Notes: generated from the letters alone by a model not told the origin. Counted from the first letter of the stretch, positions 1 to 7,054 are shown. The stretch is 12,560 bases of DNA from Spirochaetales bacterium (GCA_023139255.1 JAGLNY010000003.1:1-12560); one strand, 5' to 3'. A program made the numbers and translations.

Positions 1-448
1 CAAGTTCGTATCGTGCACCAATACCAAACAAACCACCAACTTGAAAAAATAATAAATTAACATCTAAGCCTACTTCAACAAAAAACTCTATAGATGGATC
101 TTCTAAATAATAACTTGTTCCAAGAAGCAAATCTAGTCCAAGACCAAATTGACTATTTCCAAACGCAATGAAAAGATTCCCACCAGCATAGACATTAAAC
201 TCCAATTTTTCGATACTAAAATCAATAAAATTATACTGAACTCCACCGTTAACTTTTAAAACACCACCACCAAAGCCCAATCCACCACATACAGCTAATT
301 CCTGTTCAATGTCATACTTTGCCGTTAGATTAACAAGTGGAGATCCTAAAGATAAGCCAACGCCAAAATCTTTACCATTTGTATCCTTAGCAGTTACAGG
401 AACTATAATTACTATCACCAATATTGCCAGAATTAATACTTTTTTCAT
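1..448 (-). CDS. Secreted, probable outer-membrane beta-barrel protein (3' part beyond the window)
   Basis: An open frame of 149 codons starts with ATG at 448 and is still open at base 1, so the C-terminus is missing. The first 20 residues form a classic signal peptide: MKK, a long run of I/L/V, then a V-T-A cleavage site followed by K-D. The mature part is rich in Gly and in alternating hydrophobic/polar stretches such as FGVGLSLGSP, LGFGGGVLKVNGGVQYNF and VGGLFGIGARYEL, the pattern expected of transmembrane beta strands in a small barrel. There is a good Shine-Dalgarno (GGGG, about 6 bases before ATG) and a near-consensus promoter upstream, which supports the start. I infer an outer-membrane location. 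It may belong to one of the small spirochaetal barrel families (such as DUF3996), but I cannot confirm a family. Its base composition is AT-rich. Confidence 0.75.
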   Translation of the reverse strand, partial: MKKVLILAILVIVIIVPVTAKDTNGKDFGVGLSLGSPLVNLTAKYDIEQELAVCGGLGFGGGVLKVNGGVQYNFIDFSIEKLEFNVYAGGNLFIAFGNSQFGLGLDLLLGTSYYLEDPSIEFFVEVGLDVNLLFFQVGGLFGIGARYEL

Positions 449-482
449 GATTTTCCCCTATATGTATCATGCTATTTCTTTT

Positions 483-511
483 ACTATAACTGTGTGCAAC
501 ATGAATATCAA
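483..511 (-). promoter_or_regulatory. Sigma-70-type promoter of the barrel-protein gene
   Basis: On the minus strand TTGATA (506-511) and TATAGT (483-488) are separated by exactly 17 bases. Each box has one mismatch from TTGACA/TATAAT. The predicted transcript would start near 476 and give a leader of about 28 bases containing the Shine-Dalgarno. Prediction from sequence only. Confidence 0.6.
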
Positions 512-652
512 CAGCTTTAACGAAAAAAGTTGTAATATTTTATAAGGCTTATACTATGCAATTGAGTACGTTGTTTTCCAGAGTAAATTTTCAGAATGTT
601 GTCATTTGAAAAAATATTAAATTATTAGCACTTCTCATATATACAGAAAAGG

Positions 653-661
653 TGCTATAAT
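653..661 (+). promoter_or_regulatory. Extended -10 promoter of the TPR gene-rlmN pair
   Basis: TGCTATAAT is a perfect extended -10 element (TG, one base, TATAAT). No good -35 box lies 16-18 bases upstream, which is tolerated by extended -10 promoters. The transcript would start near 668, giving a leader of about 33 bases. That leader contains AGGAG at 678-682, 18 bases before the ATG at 701, which is an unusually long Shine-Dalgarno spacing. Confidence 0.55.
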
Positions 662-700
662 CAAAACTTGTAGTGACAGGAGAACAAAAAGTACAATTAC

Positions 701-1855
701 ATGAATACTAATAATGACGATTTTGAATTACTGTTTGACAATTCCCAGGAATTAGAGGCTGATACTTCTCTCCCAGCCGATGAAATTGCTGAAATCTCAC
801 AACTCTCCCGTAGGGGATACCAGCTTCTTAAGGAAAACCGCATCGTTGAGGCGGAAAAGCATTTTCATAGGATCCTGGATAAGTACCCGACTAATAACTA
901 CGCCCTTGTCGGTCTTGGGGATATCTTTAGGAAAAGGCATAAATTCAGAGAGGCAATAAAATTTTACACAACGTGTTTATCGTATTACCCGGGAAACAAT
1001 TATGCTTATTTTGGACTGGCAGATTGTTATAAAGCTTTGAAGCAGTTACCGGCAGCAATTGAATCCTGGAACCACTATCTTGTACACGATCCAAAAAATG
1101 TTACTGTCATAACCAGAGTTGCTGATGCATATCGAAAATTAAAGGATTTTCAAGCCTCAAAAGCGACATATGAAAAGGTTCTTGCACTTGATGAAAATAA
1201 TGCGTATGCCCTGATAGGATTGGGACACCTTCATTTCGATTTTCAGGAATTTGAATCAGCTCTGGTTTACTGGGAGAAAATATACAAAGAAAATCCCGAT
1301 TCCGTTGATATCAGAATATTAACTTCTATCGGCAATTGTCACAGAAAACTAAAAACTTTTGCCAAAGGACTGACCTATTTTCTACAGGCACTGGAAAAAG
1401 ACCCAAGAAATTTCTTTGCACTATTCGGTGCAGCAGACTGCTACAGGGGTATGCGTGAATATGAGAATTCCCTGATATTCTGGCTGAAAATCCTTCAGGT
1501 GGATCCGGATAACAAAGTTATTCTTACCCGGGCCGGAGATGCATTCCGTGTATTGAAGAAATTTGACAAAGCTGAAGAATTCTATATGAATGCTCTTGAT
1601 ATCGGTTTTGATTACTATGCAATTCTGGGTCTGGCCTTAATTCATAAAGAGCAAGGTGAATATTCCGAGGCAATAGACAAAATCCAGAGCCTTATCAGAA
1701 AGGACCCAAGAAATCATCGTCTCTATATCGAAGCAGCAAACTGCTACCTTGAGCAGGGGTATAAAACCAAAGCTGTGCAGACACTCAAATCTTACCTGAA
1801 TTTAGGACTCCATAATATTTATGTCACAACACTTATTCACAAAATCCAGTCCTGA
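701..1855 (+). CDS. Tetratricopeptide-repeat protein (about ten TPR units)
   Basis: The protein has 384 residues, no signal peptide and no membrane segment, so it is probably cytoplasmic. After an acidic, low-complexity N-terminus (1-30) the rest is a run of about ten 34-residue TPR units covering roughly 33-371. Typical positions recur at 33-36 residue spacing: NNYALVGLGD (65), NNYAYFGLAD (99), ITRVADAY (137), AYALIGLG (168), NFFALFGAAD (237), YAILGLAL (306). TPR solenoids bind other proteins; no partner can be named. The frame is closed by a TGA at 674-676 and has no other ATG nearby, so 701 is the only sensible start despite the distant Shine-Dalgarno. Its end overlaps rlmN by 35 bases, so the two are almost certainly co-transcribed. 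Residues 67-190 and 205-326 resemble each other at a fixed offset of about 138, suggesting duplication of a block of four units. Confidence 0.88.
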   Translation: MNTNNDDFELLFDNSQELEADTSLPADEIAEISQLSRRGYQLLKENRIVEAEKHFHRILDKYPTNNYALVGLGDIFRKRHKFREAIKFYTTCLSYYPGNNYAYFGLADCYKALKQLPAAIESWNHYLVHDPKNVTVITRVADAYRKLKDFQASKATYEKVLALDENNAYALIGLGHLHFDFQEFESALVYWEKIYKENPDSVDIRILTSIGNCHRKLKTFAKGLTYFLQALEKDPRNFFALFGAADCYRGMREYENSLIFWLKILQVDPDNKVILTRAGDAFRVLKKFDKAEEFYMNALDIGFDYYAILGLALIHKEQGEYSEAIDKIQSLIRKDPRNHRLYIEAANCYLEQGYKTKAVQTLKSYLNLGLHNIYVTTLIHKIQS

Positions 1856-2882
1856 ACATCAGGGACTCTTCGGACTTTTCCCGGAGGAGATTTCAGAAAA
1901 ATTCTCACCTTCTACACCCTTTCGCGGCAAACAGGTATTTGACTGGCTTCTCAAGGGTGTCGAAACTTTTGATGCAATGCTGAATGTCCCAAAACAGATG
2001 CGGCAGGAGATGTCAGATTCATCCGACGGCACTCCATTTTCTTCTTTTCTGGTAAACCAGCAGCAGGATGATGATGGAACTGTAAAACTTCTTATCCGCC
2101 TTAACGATGGGCTGTATATAGAATGCGTACTGCTCACTGATGAAGAAGATCGCAAAACTGCATGCCTTTCTACACAAGTCGGTTGTGCAATGGGCTGTAC
2201 TTTCTGCAGGACTGCTGAGATGGGATTCCAGCGTAATTTAACAGCTTCAGAAATTATTGAACAGTTTTTCTATCTCTCACGAATTACCGGAAAACCCTCA
2301 CATATTGTATATATGGGGATGGGTGAACCATTAGCAAACATTGGTGAGGTAATAAGATCTATTGAATTATTTCATTATCCAAAAGGATTTAATATAAGCG
2401 CCCGAAAAATAACCGTATCTACCTGCGGTTTAACTGATGGAATCAAAACACTTGCTCAGGATCTGAATATTCCGGTTAAGCTGGCTGTTTCATTAACTTC
2501 AGCTGACAATGAGCAGAGAACACGTCTCATGCCGATAAACAAGAGATACCCGCTCCCGGCGCTGCACCGCACACTTAAATCATACTGTATAGAGACAGGC
2601 AAGAGGATAACACTGGAATATGTACTGATTGGCGGTGAAAACGATTCAGAAACTGCAGGACGTGCGCTTGCTGAATTTGCCCGGGACCTTAATGCAGTAA
2701 TTAATGTAATTCCATGGAACCCGGGGGCTGGTAATGGAACACAGTTTAGCGAACCCTCCCAACAGAGTATCAGCAGTTTTTGCTCTCTTCTAGAAAAAGA
2801 GGGACTGAGAATTACGAGAAGGTATAGGCGGGGAAGAGGAATTAATGGCGCTTGCGGCCAGCTTGCAGGAAATCCCGATTAG
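1821..2882 (+). CDS. rlmN: RlmN: 23S rRNA A2503 / tRNA A37 C2-methyltransferase (radical SAM)
   Basis: This 353-residue protein has all the hallmarks of RlmN, which uses radical SAM chemistry to place a methyl group on C2 of A2503 in 23S rRNA and, in E. coli, A37 of some tRNAs. The CxxxCxxC motif for the 4Fe-4S cluster is at C122, C126 and C129, preceded by the family signature LSTQVGC. The two catalytic cysteines are visible: C115 (equivalent to E. coli C118) and C345 in the C-terminal GACGQLAG motif. The SAM-binding GMGEP is at 166-170 and the N-terminal RGKQVFDWL segment at 35-43. The length is normal. The C-terminal RGRGINGACGQL differs from the common DIDAACGQL form. The start lies inside the TPR gene, with AGGA at 1804-1807; no later in-frame ATG precedes conserved sequence. 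Its stop overlaps the convergent regulator gene by 4 bases. Cfr is a less likely identity given the overall RlmN-type context. Confidence 0.95.
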   Translation: MSQHLFTKSSPEHQGLFGLFPEEISEKFSPSTPFRGKQVFDWLLKGVETFDAMLNVPKQMRQEMSDSSDGTPFSSFLVNQQQDDDGTVKLLIRLNDGLYIECVLLTDEEDRKTACLSTQVGCAMGCTFCRTAEMGFQRNLTASEIIEQFFYLSRITGKPSHIVYMGMGEPLANIGEVIRSIELFHYPKGFNISARKITVSTCGLTDGIKTLAQDLNIPVKLAVSLTSADNEQRTRLMPINKRYPLPALHRTLKSYCIETGKRITLEYVLIGGENDSETAGRALAEFARDLNAVINVIPWNPGAGNGTQFSEPSQQSISSFCSLLEKEGLRITRRYRRGRGINGACGQLAGNPD

Positions 2883-3700
2883 GATTCCACAAGAAAATTG
2901 TTTTTGAACAAATCGATCAATTGATATCTGTCATCAACTCCTGATTTATCAAATATATTACGTAGATGAGTTTTTATTGTCTGAATATTAAGTTTCATTG
3001 CGTCTGCCAATTCCTGGTTTGAGGCACGCGTAACACAGAGTTCTTTCAATACATCAAGTTCACGCGGAGTAAAATTAATTTGCGAAACATCTAATGTCGC
3101 ATCCTTAAACCGCTTCAGTACAATCTCCATGGAAATGAGTTTTTCATGATAGTTTTTTGCCAGATCAAAATGCCGTTTTAAATCATCCTGATACATAATA
3201 ATTATAATTCCAAAGAAAAAAGCCCCAAACAGGATTATAAATAAGCCGCGTGTATGAACACCGGCAAGTGCGGCGGAAATCTCAAAAAGCGCGGCAAAGT
3301 AGATCATCATGAGTATGAGGATTTTTTTTCCGAGAATACGATATTTCAGCCCCATTAAACCGGCTATGAGTACCATTGGAAGTGCATATTGTCCATCATG
3401 CTGCTCCAGAATGCCAAAAGTAGTAATCAGTACCATAATCCAGAATTGTATCATGGTACTGAGTTTTTTTACGCTGATCTGTATTTTCCTTTGTCTAAAC
3501 GGGACTATAATAAACTCATTTTTCAGCAGTGAGAGAGTAATAAGAATAATACCAATGGACACATAAAGAAAATCCAACCAATTCACACTTTTAAGAAGAG
3601 TCCCTTGATTTATAAGCAATTTTAAAATATTCAGGGCAGTAACTGCCAGTCCAACAAATCCATAAAGCAGACCAATAATCCTGAAAGCTTCTTTTTTCAT
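2879..3700 (-). CDS. Membrane-anchored LuxR-type transcriptional regulator
   Basis: The protein has 273 residues. The N-terminal two thirds contain about six hydrophobic segments (roughly 8-30, 42-60, 84-98, 105-119, 126-147, 152-169), consistent with an integral membrane sensor. A short linker (about 175-205) leads to a LuxR-type helix-turn-helix at 207-267 with the expected TPRELDVLKEL start, SNQELADAM turn and TIKTHLRNIFDKSGV recognition region. I infer that it senses something in or at the membrane and controls transcription while tethered. No receiver domain is present, so it is not a classical response regulator. ATG is at 3700, with GGGA upstream inside the preceding gene; the two genes are one base apart and surely one transcript. 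Its target genes are unknown; autoregulation is plausible given the palindromes upstream of the operon. Confidence 0.85.
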   Translation of the reverse strand: MKKEAFRIIGLLYGFVGLAVTALNILKLLINQGTLLKSVNWLDFLYVSIGIILITLSLLKNEFIIVPFRQRKIQISVKKLSTMIQFWIMVLITTFGILEQHDGQYALPMVLIAGLMGLKYRILGKKILILMMIYFAALFEISAALAGVHTRGLFIILFGAFFFGIIIIMYQDDLKRHFDLAKNYHEKLISMEIVLKRFKDATLDVSQINFTPRELDVLKELCVTRASNQELADAMKLNIQTIKTHLRNIFDKSGVDDRYQLIDLFKNNFLVES

Positions 3701-3701
3701 C

Positions 3702-4250
3702 CTACTTTTCCCAAAATAAAACCCCTGTTTCTGAAAGTGTTAGTAGAGTATCAATCTCTTGTGAGTCGATTTTTTTATATTCAGCAATCAAGTTTGACCG
3801 CACTGAGTTGAAATCCCATGCTCCAGAGGCTACAGGATTATACTTGCCCTCAAGAGTATCAGGTTCGATATCCCGCTTATAATCATTTACCATCATCAAA
3901 GCAAGAAGAGTCATCCCTTTGTTAATCAGTCCGTGATCTCCACCATTAAAATTCATAATATCATGAAGCCTTGCAAATATATCAGAGTCATCACATTCCT
4001 GATGATTATAAAGCTGCTTTGTTGCCCTTATTGACATAATATAGACCGCAAGATTGCTGCAGCCATCACGTTCAGGGGTTTTTGTACCCGCAATTTTTGG
4101 AAGGCAGCCGATAAGTTTTGCTGCTTTATTACTGAGAAACTTACATCTTTCTTCATCGGCAAAAGAAAAGCTCGAGCATACACTGTCAGCTAAATTCTCC
4201 CAATAGATATCCATTTCTTGTTCTTGATACGTGTTTTTTACTGCAACCAT
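3702..4250 (-). CDS. Conserved-looking soluble protein of unknown function, partner of the LuxR-type regulator
   Basis: I do not recognise this 182-residue protein. It has no signal peptide or membrane segment, is mostly helical in appearance, and contains five cysteines (25, 36, 49, 64, 86) that do not form an obvious metal motif. Memorable segments are NFNGGDHGLINKGM (100-113) and GKYNPVASGAWDF (135-147), which look like conserved loops. The start is well fixed: ATG at 4250 with a strong GGAGGGG Shine-Dalgarno at 4255-4261. It ends one base before the LuxR-type gene, so they are co-transcribed and probably act together. A role as a cytoplasmic modulator or sensor input is inference from position alone. 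Confidence 0.75.
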   Translation of the reverse strand: MVAVKNTYQEQEMDIYWENLADSVCSSFSFADEERCKFLSNKAAKLIGCLPKIAGTKTPERDGCSNLAVYIMSIRATKQLYNHQECDDSDIFARLHDIMNFNGGDHGLINKGMTLLALMMVNDYKRDIEPDTLEGKYNPVASGAWDFNSVRSNLIAEYKKIDSQEIDTLLTLSETGVLFWEK

Positions 4251-4265
4251 TTTACCCCTCCAGGT

Positions 4266-4280
4266 TCGGGAATATCCCGA
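4266..4280. promoter_or_regulatory. 15-base palindrome in the leader of the LuxR-type operon
   Basis: TCGGGAATATCCCGA has perfect 6-base arms around a 3-base centre. It lies between the predicted promoter and the Shine-Dalgarno of the 182-residue gene, so it could be an operator or a small RNA hairpin close to the ribosome-binding site. The symmetry is seen directly; the function is inference. Confidence 0.4.
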
Positions 4281-4302
4281 TAAAATATTACTATAATAAT
4301 AA

Positions 4303-4330
4303 GTAATACCATATTACCACAATTAATCAA
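4303..4330 (-). promoter_or_regulatory. Candidate promoter of the LuxR-type operon
   Basis: On the minus strand TTGATT (4325-4330) is followed after 16 bases by TATTAC (4303-4308), which is preceded by TGG, an extended -10. The region is very AT-rich, so alternative -10 boxes (TATTAT at 4293-4298 or 4296-4301) are possible. The -10 overlaps a perfect inverted repeat, GTAATATGGTATTAC (4303-4317), and a further TATTAC half-site lies at 4286-4291, so binding of a regulator here would affect the promoter. Confidence 0.35.
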
Positions 4331-4371
4331 AGGCACCAGTGAGTAAAGAGTAAGAAAAACTTTGTTATATA

Positions 4372-6162
4372 CTAATAAATTAGCGTTGCTTTAATCCTGC
4401 GAACCCCGGCAGATGATGACTGTTCTTTCTGAATCTTAAAAATTCCCATTATTTCAGTATTTTCTACATGCGGGCCGCCGCAGACTTCTTTTGAAAAATC
4501 CCCGATACTGTAAACCTTGACCTGCTCCCCATACTTACTTTCAAAAAAAGCTATAGCACCGGCCTCTTTCGCCTCTTCAAGGGTCATCATTTTCATAGAA
4601 ACCGGAAGATTCTTCTGTATCTGCTCATTAACCAGATCTTCAACGTGCTTAAGTTCCTCAGGTGTCATTTTATCATAATGCGTAAAGTCAAACCGCAGCC
4701 GTTCCGGGGTTATATTGCTCCCCTTCTGTCCCACATGCGCTCCCAGCACTACCTGCAGCGCTTTGTGCAGAAGGTGAGTCGCGGTATGCAGTGAGGTTGT
4801 CATATCTGAATTATCTGCCATCCCGCCCTTAAATGTCTTCTCTGCACCAGCCCGAGAGGCTTCCTGATGTTTCCGGAAAGCCTTCTCAAATCCCTGTCTG
4901 TCAACCGTGAAATCATGTTCAGCGGCAAGTTCCTCAGTCAGTTCAAGCGGGAATCCATAGGTGTCATACAGTTTAAATGCAAGTCTCCCGGGAATTATAC
5001 GATTCTTTCCCTTCAGCAGGTTCGGCAGCATTTTCTCAAACTCATGTTCGCCTTTTTGCAGTGTTTTCAGGAATTTCTTCTCTTCGGCTGAGAGTTCAGC
5101 ACTTACAAAATCCCATTTGTTCCTAAGCTCAGGATAGGGCTCGCAATACTGGTCTATAACCAGCCCGGAAAGACCGCTGAGAAAAAATTCGTTGATCCCC
5201 AGTTTTTTCCCATGTCGGACCGCTCGTCGAATAAGGCGTCGTAATATGTATCCCTGCCCGAGGTTTGATGGGCTGACACCCCGTTCGTCACCCAGGATAA
5301 AAACGGCTGTTCGTAAATGATCAGCGATAATCCTGATGGATATATCAGTTTCCTCGTTCTCTCCGTACGTTTTTCCGGACAAATTCTCTATTTCTGAGAT
5401 TATTTTCATAAAAATCTCAGTCTCATACACTGATTGTTTTCCCTGAAGAATTGCAATTGTACGTTCAATACCCATTCCGGTATCCACGCATCTCCTCTCC
5501 ATAGGAAGATATTCGCCATTTTCAGTCTTTCGGTACTGCATGAACACATTATTCCAGATCTCAAAATATTTCCCGCAGTGACATCCGGGCCGGCAATTTT
5601 CGCTGCAGGCATCCTTGCCTGTATCGATAAATATTTCCGAGTCCGGTCCGCACGGCCCGGTTCCACAAGCTAATTCCCACCAGTTATCTTCACGGGGTAA
5701 AAAGTAGATTCTCTTCTCCGGAATGCCAAGAGATCTCCAGATATCAGCTGTATATTCATCCCGGGGAATCCCTTCCTCGCCGGCAAATGCCGTTATGGAA
5801 AGTTTATCCTTATCAATCCCAAGCCATTTTTTGTCCGTGAGGAATTCATAACTCATCCTGACAGACTCATCCTTAAAATAATCCCCCAAGGACCAGTTCC
5901 CGAGCATCTCAAAGAGTGTCAGGTGACTGGGATCCCCAACTGCTTCTATATCACTTGTACGAATGCATTTCTGGTAATTAACCAATCGCGCACCGGCAGG
6001 ATGCGGTTCACCCAGGAGGTACGGAACCAGCGGGTGCATCCCGGCTGTAGTAAAGAGTACCGTCGGGTCATTTTCCGGAATCAGTGATTTCCCTGATATT
6101 TGCGTGTGATTTTTCTCAATAAAAAATTCAATGTATTTTTTTCGTAACTCATCTGCTTTCAT
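4372..6162 (-). CDS. alaS: Alanyl-tRNA synthetase, short form without the C-terminal C-Ala domain
   Basis: This enzyme charges tRNA-Ala with alanine. It is 596 residues, against about 875 in E. coli. The class II core is at the N-terminus: MKADELRKKYIEFF, NDPTVLFTTAGMHPLVPYL (31-49), FEMLGNWSLGDYF (84-96), and the motif 3 region DTGMGIER (227-234). The editing domain has the zinc ligands H459 and H463 (HTATH), then C561 and H565 in CGGPH, where most bacteria have CGGTH. The protein ends about 30 residues later, at GVRRIKATLIY, so the C-Ala domain is absent; this is known for spirochaetal AlaRS. A Cys cluster (C186, C190, C194, C196) precedes YFEIWNNVFMQY and may bind metal. The frame is open upstream for another 94 codons, but that part runs through repeats and lacks family similarity. 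I therefore start at the ATG at 6162, which matches the family N-terminus. Confidence 0.95.
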   Translation of the reverse strand: MKADELRKKYIEFFIEKNHTQISGKSLIPENDPTVLFTTAGMHPLVPYLLGEPHPAGARLVNYQKCIRTSDIEAVGDPSHLTLFEMLGNWSLGDYFKDESVRMSYEFLTDKKWLGIDKDKLSITAFAGEEGIPRDEYTADIWRSLGIPEKRIYFLPREDNWWELACGTGPCGPDSEIFIDTGKDACSENCRPGCHCGKYFEIWNNVFMQYRKTENGEYLPMERRCVDTGMGIERTIAILQGKQSVYETEIFMKIISEIENLSGKTYGENEETDISIRIIADHLRTAVFILGDERGVSPSNLGQGYILRRLIRRAVRHGKKLGINEFFLSGLSGLVIDQYCEPYPELRNKWDFVSAELSAEEKKFLKTLQKGEHEFEKMLPNLLKGKNRIIPGRLAFKLYDTYGFPLELTEELAAEHDFTVDRQGFEKAFRKHQEASRAGAEKTFKGGMADNSDMTTSLHTATHLLHKALQVVLGAHVGQKGSNITPERLRFDFTHYDKMTPEELKHVEDLVNEQIQKNLPVSMKMMTLEEAKEAGAIAFFESKYGEQVKVYSIGDFSKEVCGGPHVENTEIMGIFKIQKEQSSSAGVRRIKATLIY

Positions 6163-6169
6163 AGCGTTG

Positions 6170-6198
6170 ATACTATGCAAGCTCAGTCCGACTGTCAA
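6170..6198 (-). promoter_or_regulatory. alaS promoter, positioned for a leaderless transcript
   Basis: On the minus strand a perfect TTGACA (6193-6198) is followed after exactly 17 bases by TAGTAT (6170-6175). Only seven bases separate the -10 from the A of the alaS ATG (6162), so transcription would start at, or one base before, the start codon. No Shine-Dalgarno is present before the ATG, which agrees with a leaderless mRNA. Confidence 0.6.
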
Positions 6199-6216
6199 TA
6201 GGAATAGGGGAAAACG

Positions 6217-6254
6217 GGCAAGAGTACTTGCCTTGGCAGTTGCTTTGCAACTGC
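6217..6254. repeat. Two adjacent perfect inverted repeats between alaS and the divergent gene
   Basis: GGCAAG-AGTA-CTTGCC (6217-6232) and GCAGTTGC-TTT-GCAACTGC (6236-6254) lie three bases apart. They are followed by a GC-richer stretch (to about 6315) with ACCGT repeated at 6274 and 6288. The block stands out from the AT-rich surroundings and lies just upstream of the alaS -35 box. It could be a dispersed palindromic repeat, a regulatory structure, or part of a leader of the plus-strand gene. No poly-T tract follows, so an intrinsic terminator is unlikely. Confidence 0.5.
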
Positions 6255-6358
6255 TGGAGACTGAACAAGGGAAACCGTAGGCGGAAGACCGTGGGAGGCG
6301 AAAAACTGGGATCCGATTAAAATACATATAGAAACAAAAACTGAATTGGGATAAGCTG

Positions 6359-7054
6359 ATGCCCATGAAACGGCTGTTCACATCAATACTTTTTTTATCT
6401 CTTTTATTCATACCTATTAGGGCAGCCACAGCAGCTGAGTACACAAATATACCGCAATATGTTTTTATGAAACCTTTAGAAACAAGGCAATCTGCAGAAA
6501 CCGGTCAACCATTAATTACTTCTACCACAATTGTTTGCGATATTGATACTCATTTAGCCCGAACAATTCTCTTAACTGATATTTATTACAACAAATGGGT
6601 TATCCCTGGATTGAACGCACTAAACGAAAAACTGCATAACCCAATGGCAGTATACGACCGAATTGAGACAACAAATAATGGTGAGGAACTTTATCTCTAT
6701 TTTGACTTGCGATCCCCTTTCAGGATTAATGATATTATGATTCCCTTTATTTTTACAGTATTTAGTAATGATGAGAATGAAACCAGTGTTGAGCTCAGAT
6801 TGAAACAACGAATCATTGCTGTAAAGCAGGTTATCCTTAATATTCTTATCCAGAGTGATGAAGAGAGAACCATTCTATCCGCCGAACTTACCATTGACTT
6901 CACCTTCATAGTCGATTTACTGCTGAACAAAAAGCTCTATTCAGAAAATACCGAAAACCGGCTGCGTCTATGTATAGAACATTTTCTACGATTAATTGCA
7001 GCTCAGGAGGTTAACACTTCCCCGCTGCAGGACAGGCAGCAGGATTCAAGCTAA
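6359..7054 (+). CDS. Exported protein of unknown function, possibly START/SRPBCC-like
   Basis: The protein has 231 residues. An N-terminal signal peptide is clear: MPMKR, a hydrophobic core (SILFLSLLFIPI), and an A-T-A cleavage site at about 23-25, so the product should be periplasmic or surface-exposed. There is no lipobox Cys. The rest reads as a helix with DIYYNKWVIPGL (76-87), several long beta-like strands (ELYLYFDLRSPF, FIFTVFSN, SVELRLKQR, TILSAELTIDFTF), then a long C-terminal helix. That order recalls the START/SRPBCC fold of small lipid- or ligand-binding proteins, but this is only a topology guess. ATG at 6359 has GGGA seven bases upstream; the ATG at 6365 would leave the same signal peptide. 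It converges on the four-gene operon, leaving 18 bases between the stops. Confidence 0.7.
   Translation: MPMKRLFTSILFLSLLFIPIRAATAAEYTNIPQYVFMKPLETRQSAETGQPLITSTTIVCDIDTHLARTILLTDIYYNKWVIPGLNALNEKLHNPMAVYDRIETTNNGEELYLYFDLRSPFRINDIMIPFIFTVFSNDENETSVELRLKQRIIAVKQVILNILIQSDEERTILSAELTIDFTFIVDLLLNKKLYSENTENRLRLCIEHFLRLIAAQEVNTSPLQDRQQDSS
7021..7043. repeat. Stem-loop sequence at the convergent gene ends
   Basis: CCCGCTGC and GCAGCAGG can pair (one G-T wobble) around a 7-base loop. It lies in the last codons of the plus-strand exported-protein gene and downstream of the racemase stop on the minus strand. No T-tract follows on either strand, so it is at best a weak bidirectional transcription barrier or mRNA 3'-end stabiliser. 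Confidence 0.3.

Noticed and set aside
309..545. Plus-strand 78-residue frame
   Set aside because: It lies on the opposite strand of the signal peptide and mature part of the barrel-protein gene and has no family pattern or ribosome-binding site.
6163..6444. A 94-codon N-terminal extension of alaS (start at 6444)
   Set aside because: It reads through the palindromic repeat block and the start of the divergent gene, shows no AlaRS similarity, and the known family N-terminus begins at the ATG at 6162, directly behind a strong promoter.
7021..7043. Bidirectional intrinsic terminator between the convergent genes
   Set aside because: The stem is fair, but no run of T follows on either strand and the hairpin lies in coding sequence.
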